This document shows, in pieces, positions 1-9,181 of a DNA stretch of 64,000 nt. Where the stretch lies: assembly GCA_026400835.1 (NCBI GenBank), contig JAPLOA010000046.1, positions 62,001 through 126,000 on the forward strand, in the 5' to 3' direction. The first letter of the stretch is position 1, and each line of letters starts with the position of its first letter. Under the pieces are notes generated by a model. The model was not told where the DNA came from and made no database searches. It worked only from the letters and a program-made list of their open reading frames with translations. Position numbers and translations under genes: made by a program. Source of the stretch: Planctomycetales bacterium (GTDB taxonomy: Bacteria; Planctomycetota; Planctomycetia; Planctomycetales; Planctomycetaceae).

Positions 1-4
1 ATCA

Positions 5-1867
5 CTACTCCACAGTCACGCTCTTCGCCAGATTTCGCGGGCGATCCACGTTACAGCCTCGCAGAAGCGCCACGTGATAGGCCAGTAGTTGCAGCGGAAT
101 CGCGCAGACGAGCGGTTGCAGGTACTCTTCCACATCGGGCACGTAGATCACATCATCGGCGATTCGGGCGATGTCCGTATCGCCCTCACAGGCGATGGCA
201 ATCACCGGGCCTCGCCGCGCACGAATTTCTTCCATGTTGCTGGCGACTTTGGGATAGATGCCGCCGCGAGGAATCACGAACACACTCGGTGTCTGCTGAT
301 CCACCAGCGCAATCGGGCCGTGCTTCATTTCGGCGGCCGGATACCCTTCCGCATGGATGTAGCTGATTTCCTTGAGCTTCAGTGCTCCTTCAAGTGCTAC
401 GGGAAAATTATAGAGGCGGCCGAGATACAGAAAGTTGTTGAAGTGATGATATTTATCAGCGACTTCACGCACCTGATCGTGACACTCCAGGGCCTTACTG
501 ATCTTCTCCGGCATGTCACGCAACTGACGAATAATGCGTTTGCCAGCCGGGTATGACATATGGCGCATACGGCCCAGATATAGCGCCAACAGCGTGAGCA
601 CGGTAACCTGAGAAGTAAACGCTTTCGTGGAAGCGACTCCGATTTCCGGCCCCGCGTGGAGATAGATCCCCCCATCAGCTTCTCGCGCGATGGTGGAACC
701 GACGACGTTGCAGATGGCCAGTGTTGGGTGGCCCTTGCGTTTACATTCGCGCATGGCTGCTAAAGTATCTGCGGTTTCGCCACTTTGAGTAATCGCGAAA
801 ACAAGAGTCCGATCGCTCATTGGAGGGTTGCGATAACGCAGTTCGCTGGCATACTCAACTTCCGTGGGCATTCGTGCGAATTCTTCCAGTACATATTCGC
901 CGACCAGTCCGGAGTGCCAACTGGTTCCACAGGCCGTCAGGACGATTCGATCGATCCGTCGCAGATCCTTGGCAGAGAGATTCAATCCGCCAATCACTGC
1001 GGTTGCTTCTTCATTGTCGAGGCGACCACGAAGAGCATTCTCGATGGTTGTTGGCTGTTCGTAGATCTCCTTCAGCATGTAGTGTTCATACTGCCCGAGA
1101 TCTGTATCAGACGCCACCTGTTCCAACGTCTTCACACTGACGTTCACACTGCCATTGCTGCGATGATCGATTCGCAGTGCATCGGCTCGCAACACCGCCA
1201 CTTCGTTATCGGACAAGTAGACAACTTCTTTGGTGTATCCGACGAGCGGACTCGCGTCGCTGGCGAGAAAATATTCATCCTTACCAACGCCGATGACCAA
1301 TGGACTTCCGCAGCGTGCCGCGATCACGGTGTCCGGGAGATCTCGAAAAAGGATCCCCAGACCATAGGTCCCCTTCAGCAGATTCAGTGTCACTTCGACG
1401 GCCTTCAGGCAGACATCAAGTTCCTCCGGCGAGCCATGCAGGCGCGCCTGTTCCTCCAGATTGTGAGCCAGAAGATGGGCGACGACTTCGGTATCGGTTT
1501 GCGAACGAAACACGTAGCCCAGTGTCTGCAGTTGCCTGCGGAGTATGTCGTAGTTCTCAATCACGCCATTGTGCACAATCACCACTTCGCCGTTGCCGCC
1601 AACATGCGGGTGCGAATTTTGATCGGTGGTAGCTCCGTGAGTCGCCCAACGCGTATGTCCGATGCCAATCCTGCCAACCAGCGGTTGTGCCTTTAGCAGG
1701 CCGGCCAACTCAGAGACACGCCCCGCTTTCTTGCGGACTTCAATTGTATTTCCATATTGAACCGCGATCCCGGCACTGTCATAGCCACGGTATTCAAGGC
1801 GATGCAGGCCTTCCAGCAGCAATTCCGCAACAGGCCGATAGCCCACATATCCAACGATACCACACAT
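5..1867 (-). CDS. glmS: Glutamine--fructose-6-phosphate aminotransferase (isomerizing)
   Basis: Cytoplasmic enzyme that makes glucosamine-6-phosphate from fructose-6-phosphate and glutamine, the entry step to UDP-GlcNAc. The 620-residue product starts MCGIVGYVG, so Cys2 is the N-terminal nucleophile of the class II glutaminase domain (about residues 2-220). Two SIS sugar-isomerase domains follow (ACGTSWHSG, then ITQSGETADTLAA), and the protein ends in the typical AKSVTVE tail. Length matches the family (about 610). An AAGGA Shine-Dalgarno lies about 7 nt before the ATG. The neighbour to the right is transcribed divergently. No glmS ribozyme was recognised in the upstream leader. Identification is secure. 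Confidence 0.97.
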   Translation of the reverse strand: MCGIVGYVGYRPVAELLLEGLHRLEYRGYDSAGIAVQYGNTIEVRKKAGRVSELAGLLKAQPLVGRIGIGHTRWATHGATTDQNSHPHVGGNGEVVIVHNGVIENYDILRRQLQTLGYVFRSQTDTEVVAHLLAHNLEEQARLHGSPEELDVCLKAVEVTLNLLKGTYGLGILFRDLPDTVIAARCGSPLVIGVGKDEYFLASDASPLVGYTKEVVYLSDNEVAVLRADALRIDHRSNGSVNVSVKTLEQVASDTDLGQYEHYMLKEIYEQPTTIENALRGRLDNEEATAVIGGLNLSAKDLRRIDRIVLTACGTSWHSGLVGEYVLEEFARMPTEVEYASELRYRNPPMSDRTLVFAITQSGETADTLAAMRECKRKGHPTLAICNVVGSTIAREADGGIYLHAGPEIGVASTKAFTSQVTVLTLLALYLGRMRHMSYPAGKRIIRQLRDMPEKISKALECHDQVREVADKYHHFNNFLYLGRLYNFPVALEGALKLKEISYIHAEGYPAAEMKHGPIALVDQQTPSVFVIPRGGIYPKVASNMEEIRARRGPVIAIACEGDTDIARIADDVIYVPDVEEYLQPLVCAIPLQLLAYHVALLRGCNVDRPRNLAKSVTVE

Positions 1868-2266
1868 GACATCATCCTTGGCATTGAGGACACTTCGCCG
1901 GAGAAATAACGCGGCCTGTCGTTAGTATCGTTATCGGCATCAGGGTCTGGTGCTGAACATTCCCCTAAGTGATTGTTAACGTTCCGGGGCACAACGGACG
2001 GCAATATTCGTTGAAGCGGCCTCGTTCGCCGGGGATCGACACAGCATTTCGGCATTTGATGCCGGGGGCAAACCAGGAGACCGAATCCTGACTGAGAAGT
2101 TCAGCCGGCCAGTCGACTGAACCAGACGGTCGTCCCGCTCGATTCATCCGAATTCGACGATGCGGCCAGTTAACGTCGCTTGATATCAGCGTCCGGTTCT
2201 GCAACATCCGGGCTTAACTGTTTGCAGAATGACCTGTTTTTCGGAGTCGATCCAGACGTGCAGAAA
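1868..2266. other. Divergent intergenic region glmS / ChbG-like gene
   Basis: About 400 bp between two divergently transcribed genes. It must carry the promoters of both. No convincing -35/-10 pair, riboswitch or RNA gene was seen. The open frames crossing it have no recognisable product. Confidence 0.4.
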
Positions 2267-3229
2267 ATGACCCTGGTGCGGACCACGAGTATCGCTGTGG
2301 TTTTCCTGTTGAATCTTTGTGCACAGAGGCTCACGGCAGTCAGCGATGAACCATCCGTGACGAATAAAACAGACGAATCGAAACGCTATCTTATCATTCA
2401 CTCAGATGATGCAGCGATGAGTCATTCCGTGAATCGAGCGACCATCGATTCGATGGAGAAGGGATTTGTCTCCTCCTGCAGTATCATGGTTCCCTGTCCG
2501 TGGTTTCCCGAGTTCGCCGAGTGGGCTCGCCAGCATCCGGAGAAAGACTTCGGAATTCACCTCACGCTGAATTCGGAATTCGGCTCTTATCGGTGGGGCT
2601 CCGTGGCCGGACGCGACAAAGTTCCCACGCTGGTCGACAAGGACGGCTATCTCTTCAGTTCCAAAGAAGAAGTCATCGCGAAGGCTCGCCCGGCGGAAGT
2701 GGAAATTGAGTTGCGAGCTCAGATCGATCGAGCCCTGGCGGCCGGAATTCGCCTGAGCCACCTGGATACTCACATGGGAACTGTGGTCTCAACCGCGGAT
2801 ATGCTGGATATTTATGTGCGTCTCGGCGTCGAATACAACCTGCCCGTGATGATTATACGTCATATCGATCCGGCGTTGGCGGCTGGCTATCCGGATCTGG
2901 TGCGACGCAACGCCGAATACATCGAACAACTGGAGGCCAAAGGTCTGCCGCCGATTGATTACCTGTACCAGTTTTATGACGGAAAAGACCACGACGCTCG
3001 TCAAAAGCGGTACCTGGATACCATTAGAAATCTGAAGCCAGGAGTCACTCAGATGATCATTCACTGCGGTTACTCCGACAGTGAATTGCAGGCGATCACC
3101 GGAAGCCATTTTCTTCGCGATGACGACCGAAGGATCTTTTCGGATTCTGCAGTACGTCAGCAGATCGAAGCGATGGGCGTTGAGATTATTGACTGGACGA
3201 GGCTGCGTGAGATGCGCCAGGAACGTTAG
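2267..3229 (+). CDS. ChbG/HpnK (YdjC-like) family carbohydrate deacetylase, secreted
   Basis: Predicted metal-dependent deacetylase of the YdjC/ChbG/HpnK family, which removes acetyl groups from N-acetylated sugars or hopanoid precursors. The ATG at 2267 is chosen over one 29 codons upstream because it directly precedes a signal peptide (MTLVRTTSIAVVFLLNLCAQ). The domain begins at YLIIHSDDAAMSHSVN, where the DD is the expected metal/catalytic pair. DTHMG and the C-terminal IIHCGY segments supply the other expected metal and active-site residues. About 320 residues, normal for the family. It is convergent with the DUF1080 gene. The substrate cannot be read from sequence, and an export signal suggests a periplasmic or extracellular sugar. 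Confidence 0.82.
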   Translation: MTLVRTTSIAVVFLLNLCAQRLTAVSDEPSVTNKTDESKRYLIIHSDDAAMSHSVNRATIDSMEKGFVSSCSIMVPCPWFPEFAEWARQHPEKDFGIHLTLNSEFGSYRWGSVAGRDKVPTLVDKDGYLFSSKEEVIAKARPAEVEIELRAQIDRALAAGIRLSHLDTHMGTVVSTADMLDIYVRLGVEYNLPVMIIRHIDPALAAGYPDLVRRNAEYIEQLEAKGLPPIDYLYQFYDGKDHDARQKRYLDTIRNLKPGVTQMIIHCGYSDSELQAITGSHFLRDDDRRIFSDSAVRQQIEAMGVEIIDWTRLREMRQER

Positions 3230-3281
3230 CGTGATTGGTGATCTCAGATCTCAAATTTGAAATCACTGCGTGCCCAGGCAA

Positions 3282-4274
3282 CTACTCAGCCAGAGGTTTG
3301 ATCCAGATATTGCGATAGCGAACGGGATTGCTGTGATCCTGCAAATGAAGCGGACCAGGCTCCGGCCCTTCAGCGACGGGAGCGGCTGTTGTTGCATGAG
3401 GCAACTTGACCTTGTCGTGAATCGTGACACCGTTGTGTTTTACCGTCATCCATGCGTCTTCTGTTTTCTTGCCCGCCGCGTCAAATTTTGCGGCATGATA
3501 CTCAATGTCATAGGTCTGCCAGCTGAGCGGTGGGTAGCACATATTCACGGACGGCTTTTTGATCGAGTAAATGCCACCGCATTCGTTATCCTCTCCCTTG
3601 AGTCCGAATGAGTCAAGCATCTGCACTTCGTAACGGCCCTGCAGATAACACCCACTGTTACTGCGTCCCTGTCCGCGAGCATTGGGCATGAAGGACAGCA
3701 TAAACTCGACATGCAGTTCGCAACCGGGGAATTTTTCTTTGCTGGTTACGCCCTGCATCAGGAGTTTGTCTTCAGACATTCTACCGCCCTCAAAATGGTC
3801 GGCCGTGGTTCCATCAAACAGCACTACGGCACCTTCAGGAGGCTTGCGGCCGATTGTCGAAGACACGCGAGTTGTCTTCGCGATTTCACCCACGCGCACG
3901 TTGTCAGCAGTATAGATCACAAGGCTGCCATCTTTGATTTCTCCACGTCCGGCATCACCTTTCAGGATTCCCTTGTCGCCCTGAATTTCACCGGCGCCGC
4001 GCATGGGAGTATTGCCGTCCCAGCCATCGCCGGGCAGTCCACCGATATAGGCCACCCAGGCCAGTTTGTTTTGTCCTTCGGCAATGACCTGCACGCCGAT
4101 CCTGACCTCGCCATCGCCGGTCTTGAAACCTCCGGCGTATTCTCCCTGCAGAGCAAACTCGATCCCGGCTTCGGCTGCGTCCAGATAAGCTTTCTGTGGA
4201 TCGTTGGCGTCATCCGCCGGGAGGCACGATGTAAAGAGCAGCAGGGCGAGACTCGTCAGAAACGGAAGTTTCAT
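3282..4274 (-). CDS. DUF1080 (3-keto-disaccharide hydrolase-like) secreted protein
   Basis: 330-residue exported protein. A signal peptide ending near LLLFTSCLPA (residues 1-19, possibly a lipoprotein signal, though the lipobox is imperfect) precedes an N-terminal region (25-125) and a DUF1080 concanavalin-like domain from VVLFDGTTADHFEGG to the end. The DUF1080 hallmarks are the SNSGCYLQGRYEVQMLDS segment and the closing NPVRYRNIWIKPL. DUF1080 proteins are greatly expanded in planctomycetes, and some hydrolyse 3-keto-glycosides. No enzymatic role is proven here. It is convergent with the ChbG-like gene and follows the ImuA-like gene on the same strand with a 106-bp gap. Confidence 0.85.
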   Translation of the reverse strand: MKLPFLTSLALLLFTSCLPADDANDPQKAYLDAAEAGIEFALQGEYAGGFKTGDGEVRIGVQVIAEGQNKLAWVAYIGGLPGDGWDGNTPMRGAGEIQGDKGILKGDAGRGEIKDGSLVIYTADNVRVGEIAKTTRVSSTIGRKPPEGAVVLFDGTTADHFEGGRMSEDKLLMQGVTSKEKFPGCELHVEFMLSFMPNARGQGRSNSGCYLQGRYEVQMLDSFGLKGEDNECGGIYSIKKPSVNMCYPPLSWQTYDIEYHAAKFDAAGKKTEDAWMTVKHNGVTIHDKVKLPHATTAAPVAEGPEPGPLHLQDHSNPVRYRNIWIKPLAE

Positions 4275-4380
4275 GGTTCTGATCCGGAAAACAATTGAAG
4301 GAAGAAATCATCTGTGGGCAGAGAATGGTATTCTGGACCGGGTAGCGGATGCAATCGGCATCAGATTGTAAAGCGTTTGA

Positions 4381-5193
4381 TCAATCACGCACTCGGTCGT
4401 CCCATGGATTCTGATGCAGCATGGCGGTACCTTCGTGCTGAAGGCCATGGCGAGATCTCAACAGGCGAACCGAATACGAGCGACATTCCAGGGGACGAGC
4501 TTTGGGCGGAGCGGCCCGAAGAATGTGCTCCGGAAGATTGGCTGGCTGAATTTGCAATCGCAGGTCCGCGAATGAAGCGCTTCCCAGGACGGTGGCTGGT
4601 CGAATCAACAGAATCGTCACACCACTCCGTTCGACGGCCAGCTGCAATCGTCGCATCACCGCCGGGGACGCTCGATCCAGCCAACAGAGAACAGCTCGGA
4701 CACCGGCATTACGACCTGATTGCTCCAGAGCCCACAAGGCCTCGGCATGACACACGGAAACTCGCCGCACATAGCGGGACTGATTGGCGGCAGCGGCTTC
4801 CTCCGGTGTGGGGCGCGACGGACGAACCAGAAGAATCTTTGACAGTGGAATCCCCTGAGCTTTTGCCGCATTGCCATGGAAATCATGCCGCTCATCGATC
4901 ACGGCCAGGCATCCGGGAAGACTGAGCAACGGAGCGACGGCTCGAAGAGCCACCGAAGCAGCGGTCTGTCCCGCTTCATCGCTGATCCATTCGATCAGAG
5001 CCGACGTAGGCAAACCACCACCAGGCAGGAGTTGATCCAGCGATTTTAAACCGGTGGGAATGACACGTTGTGATGATTGCGTCTGTTGGGCAGAAACGAG
5101 CTGACGACGCAGGGCCTGAATGGTTTCGGCACGTCCTGCTGACAAACCAGCAGGAGCCGAACGTACTGCTGACGAAGACGCCAACGAACTCAT
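4381..5193 (-). CDS. ImuA-like RecA-fold protein (degenerate ATPase), orphan
   Basis: 270-residue protein resembling ImuA/SulA-like translesion-synthesis accessory proteins. The typical opening is present (VIPTGLKSLDQLLPGGGLP, about residues 45-65), then a RecA-like core. The Walker A position reads SDEAGQTAAS rather than GxxxxGKT/S, so ATP binding is doubtful. A Walker B-like hydrophobic strand (CLAVIDERHDF) follows. ImuA normally works with ImuB and DnaE2 in SOS mutagenesis, but no imuB or dnaE2 is adjacent: the next gene downstream is a DUF1080 protein. The start is uncertain because no clear Shine-Dalgarno is present. Family call moderate, function inferred. Confidence 0.62.
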   Translation of the reverse strand: MSSLASSSAVRSAPAGLSAGRAETIQALRRQLVSAQQTQSSQRVIPTGLKSLDQLLPGGGLPTSALIEWISDEAGQTAASVALRAVAPLLSLPGCLAVIDERHDFHGNAAKAQGIPLSKILLVRPSRPTPEEAAAANQSRYVRRVSVCHAEALWALEQSGRNAGVRAVLCWLDRASPAVMRRLQLAVERSGVTILLIRPATVLGSASFADLRLQIQPANLPEHILRAAPPKARPLECRSYSVRLLRSRHGLQHEGTAMLHQNPWDDRVRD

Positions 5194-5606
5194 GGAAACA
5201 CGCCCGATTTGCCATCATGTCTCCCAGGAACCTGAAGTCCTCTGAAAACATGCTGTTACAAAAAGACGGTTTCCCTACCAAAGGCCCTCGCTAACGATCG
5301 AAAGCCGGAAATTCGTCTGTCGTACCGTTCATCGGCGATCAGACGGTCGGGGTTTTAACGGAGTTGATACACACTGTCAACATCTTTCGGAAGGAACAGA
5401 CCTTAACGCGGTTTGGAGTTTCTGGACGTTTGATTACACTGCTTGCTTTTCCGCAGAGCACGCATGGGAATGGACCGACGCGGGCGATTCGGACAGGCTT
5501 TCGTTTTGGTTCAGTGTGTCTTCAGTGCGCGGTCACGATTGAGGCTATCATCTGACGGTATCCCGCGAACACCCGGCCTCAATTCACACAGTGTGGAAAA
5601 TCATTC
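5194..5606. other. Divergent intergenic region imuA-like / pheT
   Basis: 413 bp between divergent genes. A short inverted repeat (GTTGA/TCAAC, 5363-5381) lies in it but does not match a known LexA box. No tRNA, pheS or leader attenuator was recognised. Short open frames here have no supported product. Confidence 0.35.
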
Positions 5607-7646
5607 ATGATCGTGAGCAGGAACTGGCTGGCGGAATACACTTCGCTGCCTCAAAGTGTGGAAGAACTCACCAATCGTCTGACTATGTCGGGACTGAATC
5701 TGGAAGAGTTTCATGACGTTACCGAACCGATGTCGAGCCCGGATGTTGCCATCGACATTGAAGTTACAAGTAATCGCCCGGATTGCCTTGGACATATCGG
5801 GGTGGCTCGCGAAGTGTCCGTGCTCTTTGGGACGAAACTGAAAGTCCCAACCGCCGCTGTTAAAGAATCAAACGAACCAGCTTCGGCAGCCACCGCAGTC
5901 TCAATCGAAGCCAGTGATCTGTGTCCCGAATATCATGCCCGCGTCATTCGAGGGGTGAAAATCGGACCAAGCCCGGCATGGCTTCGTGATCGCCTGACCG
6001 CGGTCGGCATTAATTCAGTCAACAACATCGTCGATGTGACCAACTTCGTGATGATGGAATGCGGTCAGCCACTGCACGCCTTCGACATGGATCGCCTGGG
6101 TGGTCGTCGTATCGTTGTGCGCCGCGCAGTGAAGGGTGAAACCATCACGGCGATTGACCAGCGACAATACACGTTGTCTGAAGACATGTGCGTAATCGCC
6201 GATGCGACTCGACCAGTGGCCGTCGCTGGCGTCATGGGCGGTTTCGACACGGAAATTTCCGACTCAACGGTGAACGTGCTGATTGAAGCCGCTGCGTTTG
6301 CTTCGCTGTCCGTTCGCGCCACGGCACGAAGCCTGAAATTGCACAGTCCTTCATCCTACCGTTTCGAACGCAAAGTCGATCGACTGCAACTGGACTGGGC
6401 TTCACGCCGCTGCTGCGAACTAATTCTGCAGGTTGCTGGTGGTATGTTGCTGAGCGGTTCGGTCGTGGCCGGTCAGGCTCCGCCGCAGTCTCGCGAACAC
6501 ATCAGCCTGCGATTTGCTCAGATCTCACGCCTGCTGGGCATTCAGATTCCCCATGACACCAGCGTAAAGATTCTTGAGAATCTCGGCCTGCGGCTGGTCG
6601 CTCGCGATGAGTCAACGGTCACCGTGGAACCACCAAGCTGGCGCCCCGACCTGCTGCGTGAATGCGATCTGATTGAAGAAGTCGCGCGCATTCATGGTTA
6701 TGAACATATCCCGACCGATGCGACTCTGCCGGTGGTCTCCACCGCGAGAACTCGTCGCGAACGCGTGCTGGATTCCGTACGCACTCAACTGGTGTCCTGC
6801 GGATTCTCCGAAGCACTCACATTGTCATTCGTCAGTGAAGATCAGCGGAAGCTGTTTCAGCCGCTGGGTGATATTCCGGCGGTGGCGGTCAATCACTCCA
6901 GCCGCAGTCATGAGAACCAGTTGCGTCAGAGCCTGATCCCCAGCCTGCTGCAGTGCAGACGTCAGAACGAACGTCACGGCAGCGCGAATGCGGAACTGTT
7001 TGAAGTCGCACGAGTCTATCTGTCAGCCGGACAGGGCAAGCCAGAAAATGTTGCCGAGCCATTGACGGTCGGAATCGTCTCCGGGCGACCCTTTGCGATC
7101 CTGCTTGGTGCCGTAGAAGCACTGGCTCAAAAATTGGCACCTCATTCGGTAATCACCACAGCTCCTGTGGAAAATCCCGAATTCACCGCTGGCCGCGGCG
7201 CCTCGGTGTCTTTGAACGGCGTAGTCTGGGGCTGGATCGGAGAACTTAGCCGTGATGTTCTGGATCGATCGGATCTTCAGGACGCCGTGACGATCGCCGA
7301 ACTGCGATTCCCGCTGATTGAAGAACTGTTTGAGCCGTCGCGAAGTTACACCCCGCTGCCTCGGTTCCCATCGGTTTCACGAGATCTGAATTTCGTGCTG
7401 CCCGAATCCGTCAGCTGGGCTCAGTTGGACTCGACCGTTTCTCAAGCCGCCGGAGAATTGTTGCTTGGCACATCGTTTGGCGGGCAGTATCGAGGAAAGC
7501 AGATTGCAGCCGATCGCAAGTCGTATTTGATTACGTGTCGGTTTATGGCATCGGATCGAACACTCACGACAGATGAAGTGGACTCCGCAGTGAAGTCCAT
7601 CATCACGGCATGTGAATCAGGATTGTCGGCCAGTCTGCGAGCGTGA
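5607..7646 (+). CDS. pheT: Phenylalanine--tRNA ligase beta subunit lacking the EMAPII/OB tRNA-binding domain
   Basis: Beta subunit of the alpha2-beta2 enzyme that charges tRNA-Phe. The N-terminus (MIVSRNWLAEYTSLP) runs from the usual MSGLNLEE segment (near residue 30) almost directly into IDIEVTSNRPDCLGHIGVARE (near 50-70). In the E. coli subunit these two elements are separated by about 110 residues forming the EMAPII-like tRNA-binding domain, which is absent here. The rest is intact: B3/B4 editing domain (VDVTNFVMMECGQPLHAFD), B5 domain and the C-terminal ferredoxin-like anticodon-binding domain. Length is 679 against about 795 in E. coli. pheS is not adjacent. I recall similarly short PheT in other planctomycetes, so this is probably lineage-typical rather than a deletion. 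Confidence 0.95.
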   Translation: MIVSRNWLAEYTSLPQSVEELTNRLTMSGLNLEEFHDVTEPMSSPDVAIDIEVTSNRPDCLGHIGVAREVSVLFGTKLKVPTAAVKESNEPASAATAVSIEASDLCPEYHARVIRGVKIGPSPAWLRDRLTAVGINSVNNIVDVTNFVMMECGQPLHAFDMDRLGGRRIVVRRAVKGETITAIDQRQYTLSEDMCVIADATRPVAVAGVMGGFDTEISDSTVNVLIEAAAFASLSVRATARSLKLHSPSSYRFERKVDRLQLDWASRRCCELILQVAGGMLLSGSVVAGQAPPQSREHISLRFAQISRLLGIQIPHDTSVKILENLGLRLVARDESTVTVEPPSWRPDLLRECDLIEEVARIHGYEHIPTDATLPVVSTARTRRERVLDSVRTQLVSCGFSEALTLSFVSEDQRKLFQPLGDIPAVAVNHSSRSHENQLRQSLIPSLLQCRRQNERHGSANAELFEVARVYLSAGQGKPENVAEPLTVGIVSGRPFAILLGAVEALAQKLAPHSVITTAPVENPEFTAGRGASVSLNGVVWGWIGELSRDVLDRSDLQDAVTIAELRFPLIEELFEPSRSYTPLPRFPSVSRDLNFVLPESVSWAQLDSTVSQAAGELLLGTSFGGQYRGKQIAADRKSYLITCRFMASDRTLTTDEVDSAVKSIITACESGLSASLRA

Positions 7647-7692
7647 GCCGGGAGACTGTTCGTTCAATTGCAGCCGCCTGATTTGACCGGAC

Positions 7693-7831
7693 CATTGAAC
7701 GACCGAAACATTGAACGACCGAAACACAAAATCTTTCGGTCACAAAATCTTTCGGTCACAAAATCTTTCGGTCACAAAATCTTTCGGTCACAAAATCTTC
7801 CGGTCACAAAATCTTCCGGTCACAAAATCTT
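7693..7831. repeat. Two abutting 16-bp tandem arrays in inverted relation
   Basis: Two head-to-tail copies of cattgaacgaccgaaa (7693-7724) abut six full copies plus an 11-bp partial of cacaaaatcttt/ccggt (7725-7831). Both arrays have a period of exactly 16 bp. The gaccgaaa of the first is the reverse complement of tttcggtc in the second, so a perfect 8-bp stem with a 9-nt loop forms at 7717-7741 and can re-pair in many registers. The arrays sit between the pheT stop and the convergent TPR/DUF2135 gene, so they may help end transcription (inference). The rest of 7647-7964 holds a small GTAGCG/CGCTAC hairpin at 7949-7968. Confidence 0.9.
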
Positions 7832-7964
7832 CAGCAGGCCTCACACACATCATCAGGCCCGGCACCGGCGGACCGTGCTGAGCTCACCGAGACCTGAAGT
7901 CTATTGTTCGCCCGCCAAGGCACTCGATCATTGCTGCTCCTGCGACGCGTAGCGACCTCAGCCG

Positions 7965-9137
7965 CTACTGCGTTTTCCGCCCGCCGTCCAGCGTAACTTT
8001 CACAATGGAATCTTCTTTCCCGAGGGCGACTGTTTTCGCAGTACGTTTCTCGGCAGGTGTTCCCGCGTGCTGAATAATCTCGAGGACAGCGGTGCCGGAA
8101 ACGGCTTTGCCCAGTACAAACTGAACTCGCAACTCATACTCACCGGACGGCGCGGTCTGGCAAACATAAGTTTCCATGTGTTTGGCAGTCGCGGAATCGC
8201 CCGGACTGTCTTCACGCACAAGACGCCCCCGATTCATTGTTAACTTCTGTTTGCGGCTGCATTTTTCTCCGCCGGGCTCAACAACGGCCAGATCAAGATC
8301 CGCGTCCCCGACCCATACCAGGTTGATCAGGAGATCTCTGGTATTCGCGTCCGCTAATTGCTTACGGAAAGTTGTGGCCTGTTCTTTCTGGTCCTGCTTT
8401 TCAAGGTCCTGACACAGTTCGTTGACGACCTTCCGAGCCTCTTCATGATGTGACTCAAAGTCGGTACCCCAGTCGTAGGTCAGGATGCCGCAACGAAAAA
8501 AGACCTGAGCATCAACCTGTGTTGATTTGTCGGCGATGCTTCTGCCAAGCAGCCACACCTGTGGAACCTCGGGATTGAGTTCCGTCGCCTCACGGCAGAT
8601 TGCTATGGCTTCATTCCACGCTTCAAATCGTGAAAGCAGAGCAGCGGTGATCAGCATCTGCTGAACATCGGATGTGCTGAAGTCGATCCGCGACTCCAAC
8701 ACCCGCGCGATATCTTTACTGGAGCGGCCCGCCAGTTTCATCTCCAGAGCCAGCACATCGTAAATCCACGGAGCCGATCGATCATTCCGAATCGCGCTTT
8801 GCAATCCCTCAACGGCCGCATCGTAATGCTTCTTGTCATGTAACCAGGCCACAGCGTCGGCGATCTGATTGTTGGTCAGGGATTCCTGCGACAGGACCTG
8901 ATCCCACGCTTTGATCACGTCAGGCTGAGCGATGATTCGGCGAGCGATCGATGCTCCAGCTTCAGGCTTTGCCTGTATCTGAGCAGCCTTATCCTCTGTC
9001 TTTTGCTGGCTCTTTGAACCAGACGCTCGCTGAGCCTGCTGCGGAGTTGCTACACAGAAGAGGTAGTCCGCGGCAGCCTGGGGGAGCAATGGGGAACGCA
9101 AAACGGACATGTCAACACCGTGTTCAGGTGCCAACAT
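7965..9137 (-). CDS. TPR-like protein with C-terminal DUF2135/YfaP-like beta domain
   Basis: 390-residue protein of unknown role. Residues about 60-260 are helical and TPR-like (HYDAAVEGLQSAIRND, WNEAIAICREATELNPEVPQVW). A C-terminal beta domain begins LLINLVWVGDADLDLAVVEPGG, like DUF2135/YfaP domains, and its remainder fits a sandwich (SGEYELRVQFVLG). No convincing signal peptide was found, and the start could be 9137 or 9110. It lies 45 bp behind the VWA gene on the same strand, so the two are probably co-transcribed. Planctomycetes often carry VWA, TPR and YfaP-like modules together, so this may act with the upstream protein at the cell surface (inference). Confidence 0.6.
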   Translation of the reverse strand: MLAPEHGVDMSVLRSPLLPQAAADYLFCVATPQQAQRASGSKSQQKTEDKAAQIQAKPEAGASIARRIIAQPDVIKAWDQVLSQESLTNNQIADAVAWLHDKKHYDAAVEGLQSAIRNDRSAPWIYDVLALEMKLAGRSSKDIARVLESRIDFSTSDVQQMLITAALLSRFEAWNEAIAICREATELNPEVPQVWLLGRSIADKSTQVDAQVFFRCGILTYDWGTDFESHHEEARKVVNELCQDLEKQDQKEQATTFRKQLADANTRDLLINLVWVGDADLDLAVVEPGGEKCSRKQKLTMNRGRLVREDSPGDSATAKHMETYVCQTAPSGEYELRVQFVLGKAVSGTAVLEIIQHAGTPAEKRTAKTVALGKEDSIVKVTLDGGRKTQ

Positions 9138-9181
9138 GTCCGTCGTAGATTGCCGAAGCTTCCCGGATTCACTTCGGGGAA

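Noticed and set aside
785-1696. 303-codon frame antisense to glmS
   Set aside because: It mirrors a certain glmS gene; high-GC third positions create long antisense frames and it has no domain.
5363-5381. LexA/SOS box upstream of the ImuA-like gene
   Set aside because: The short GTTGA/TCAAC palindrome matches neither the CTGT-N8-ACAG nor the GAAC-N4-GTTC form.
7693-7831. CRISPR array
   Set aside because: Units are 16 bp, directly abutting, without spacers and with no cas genes.
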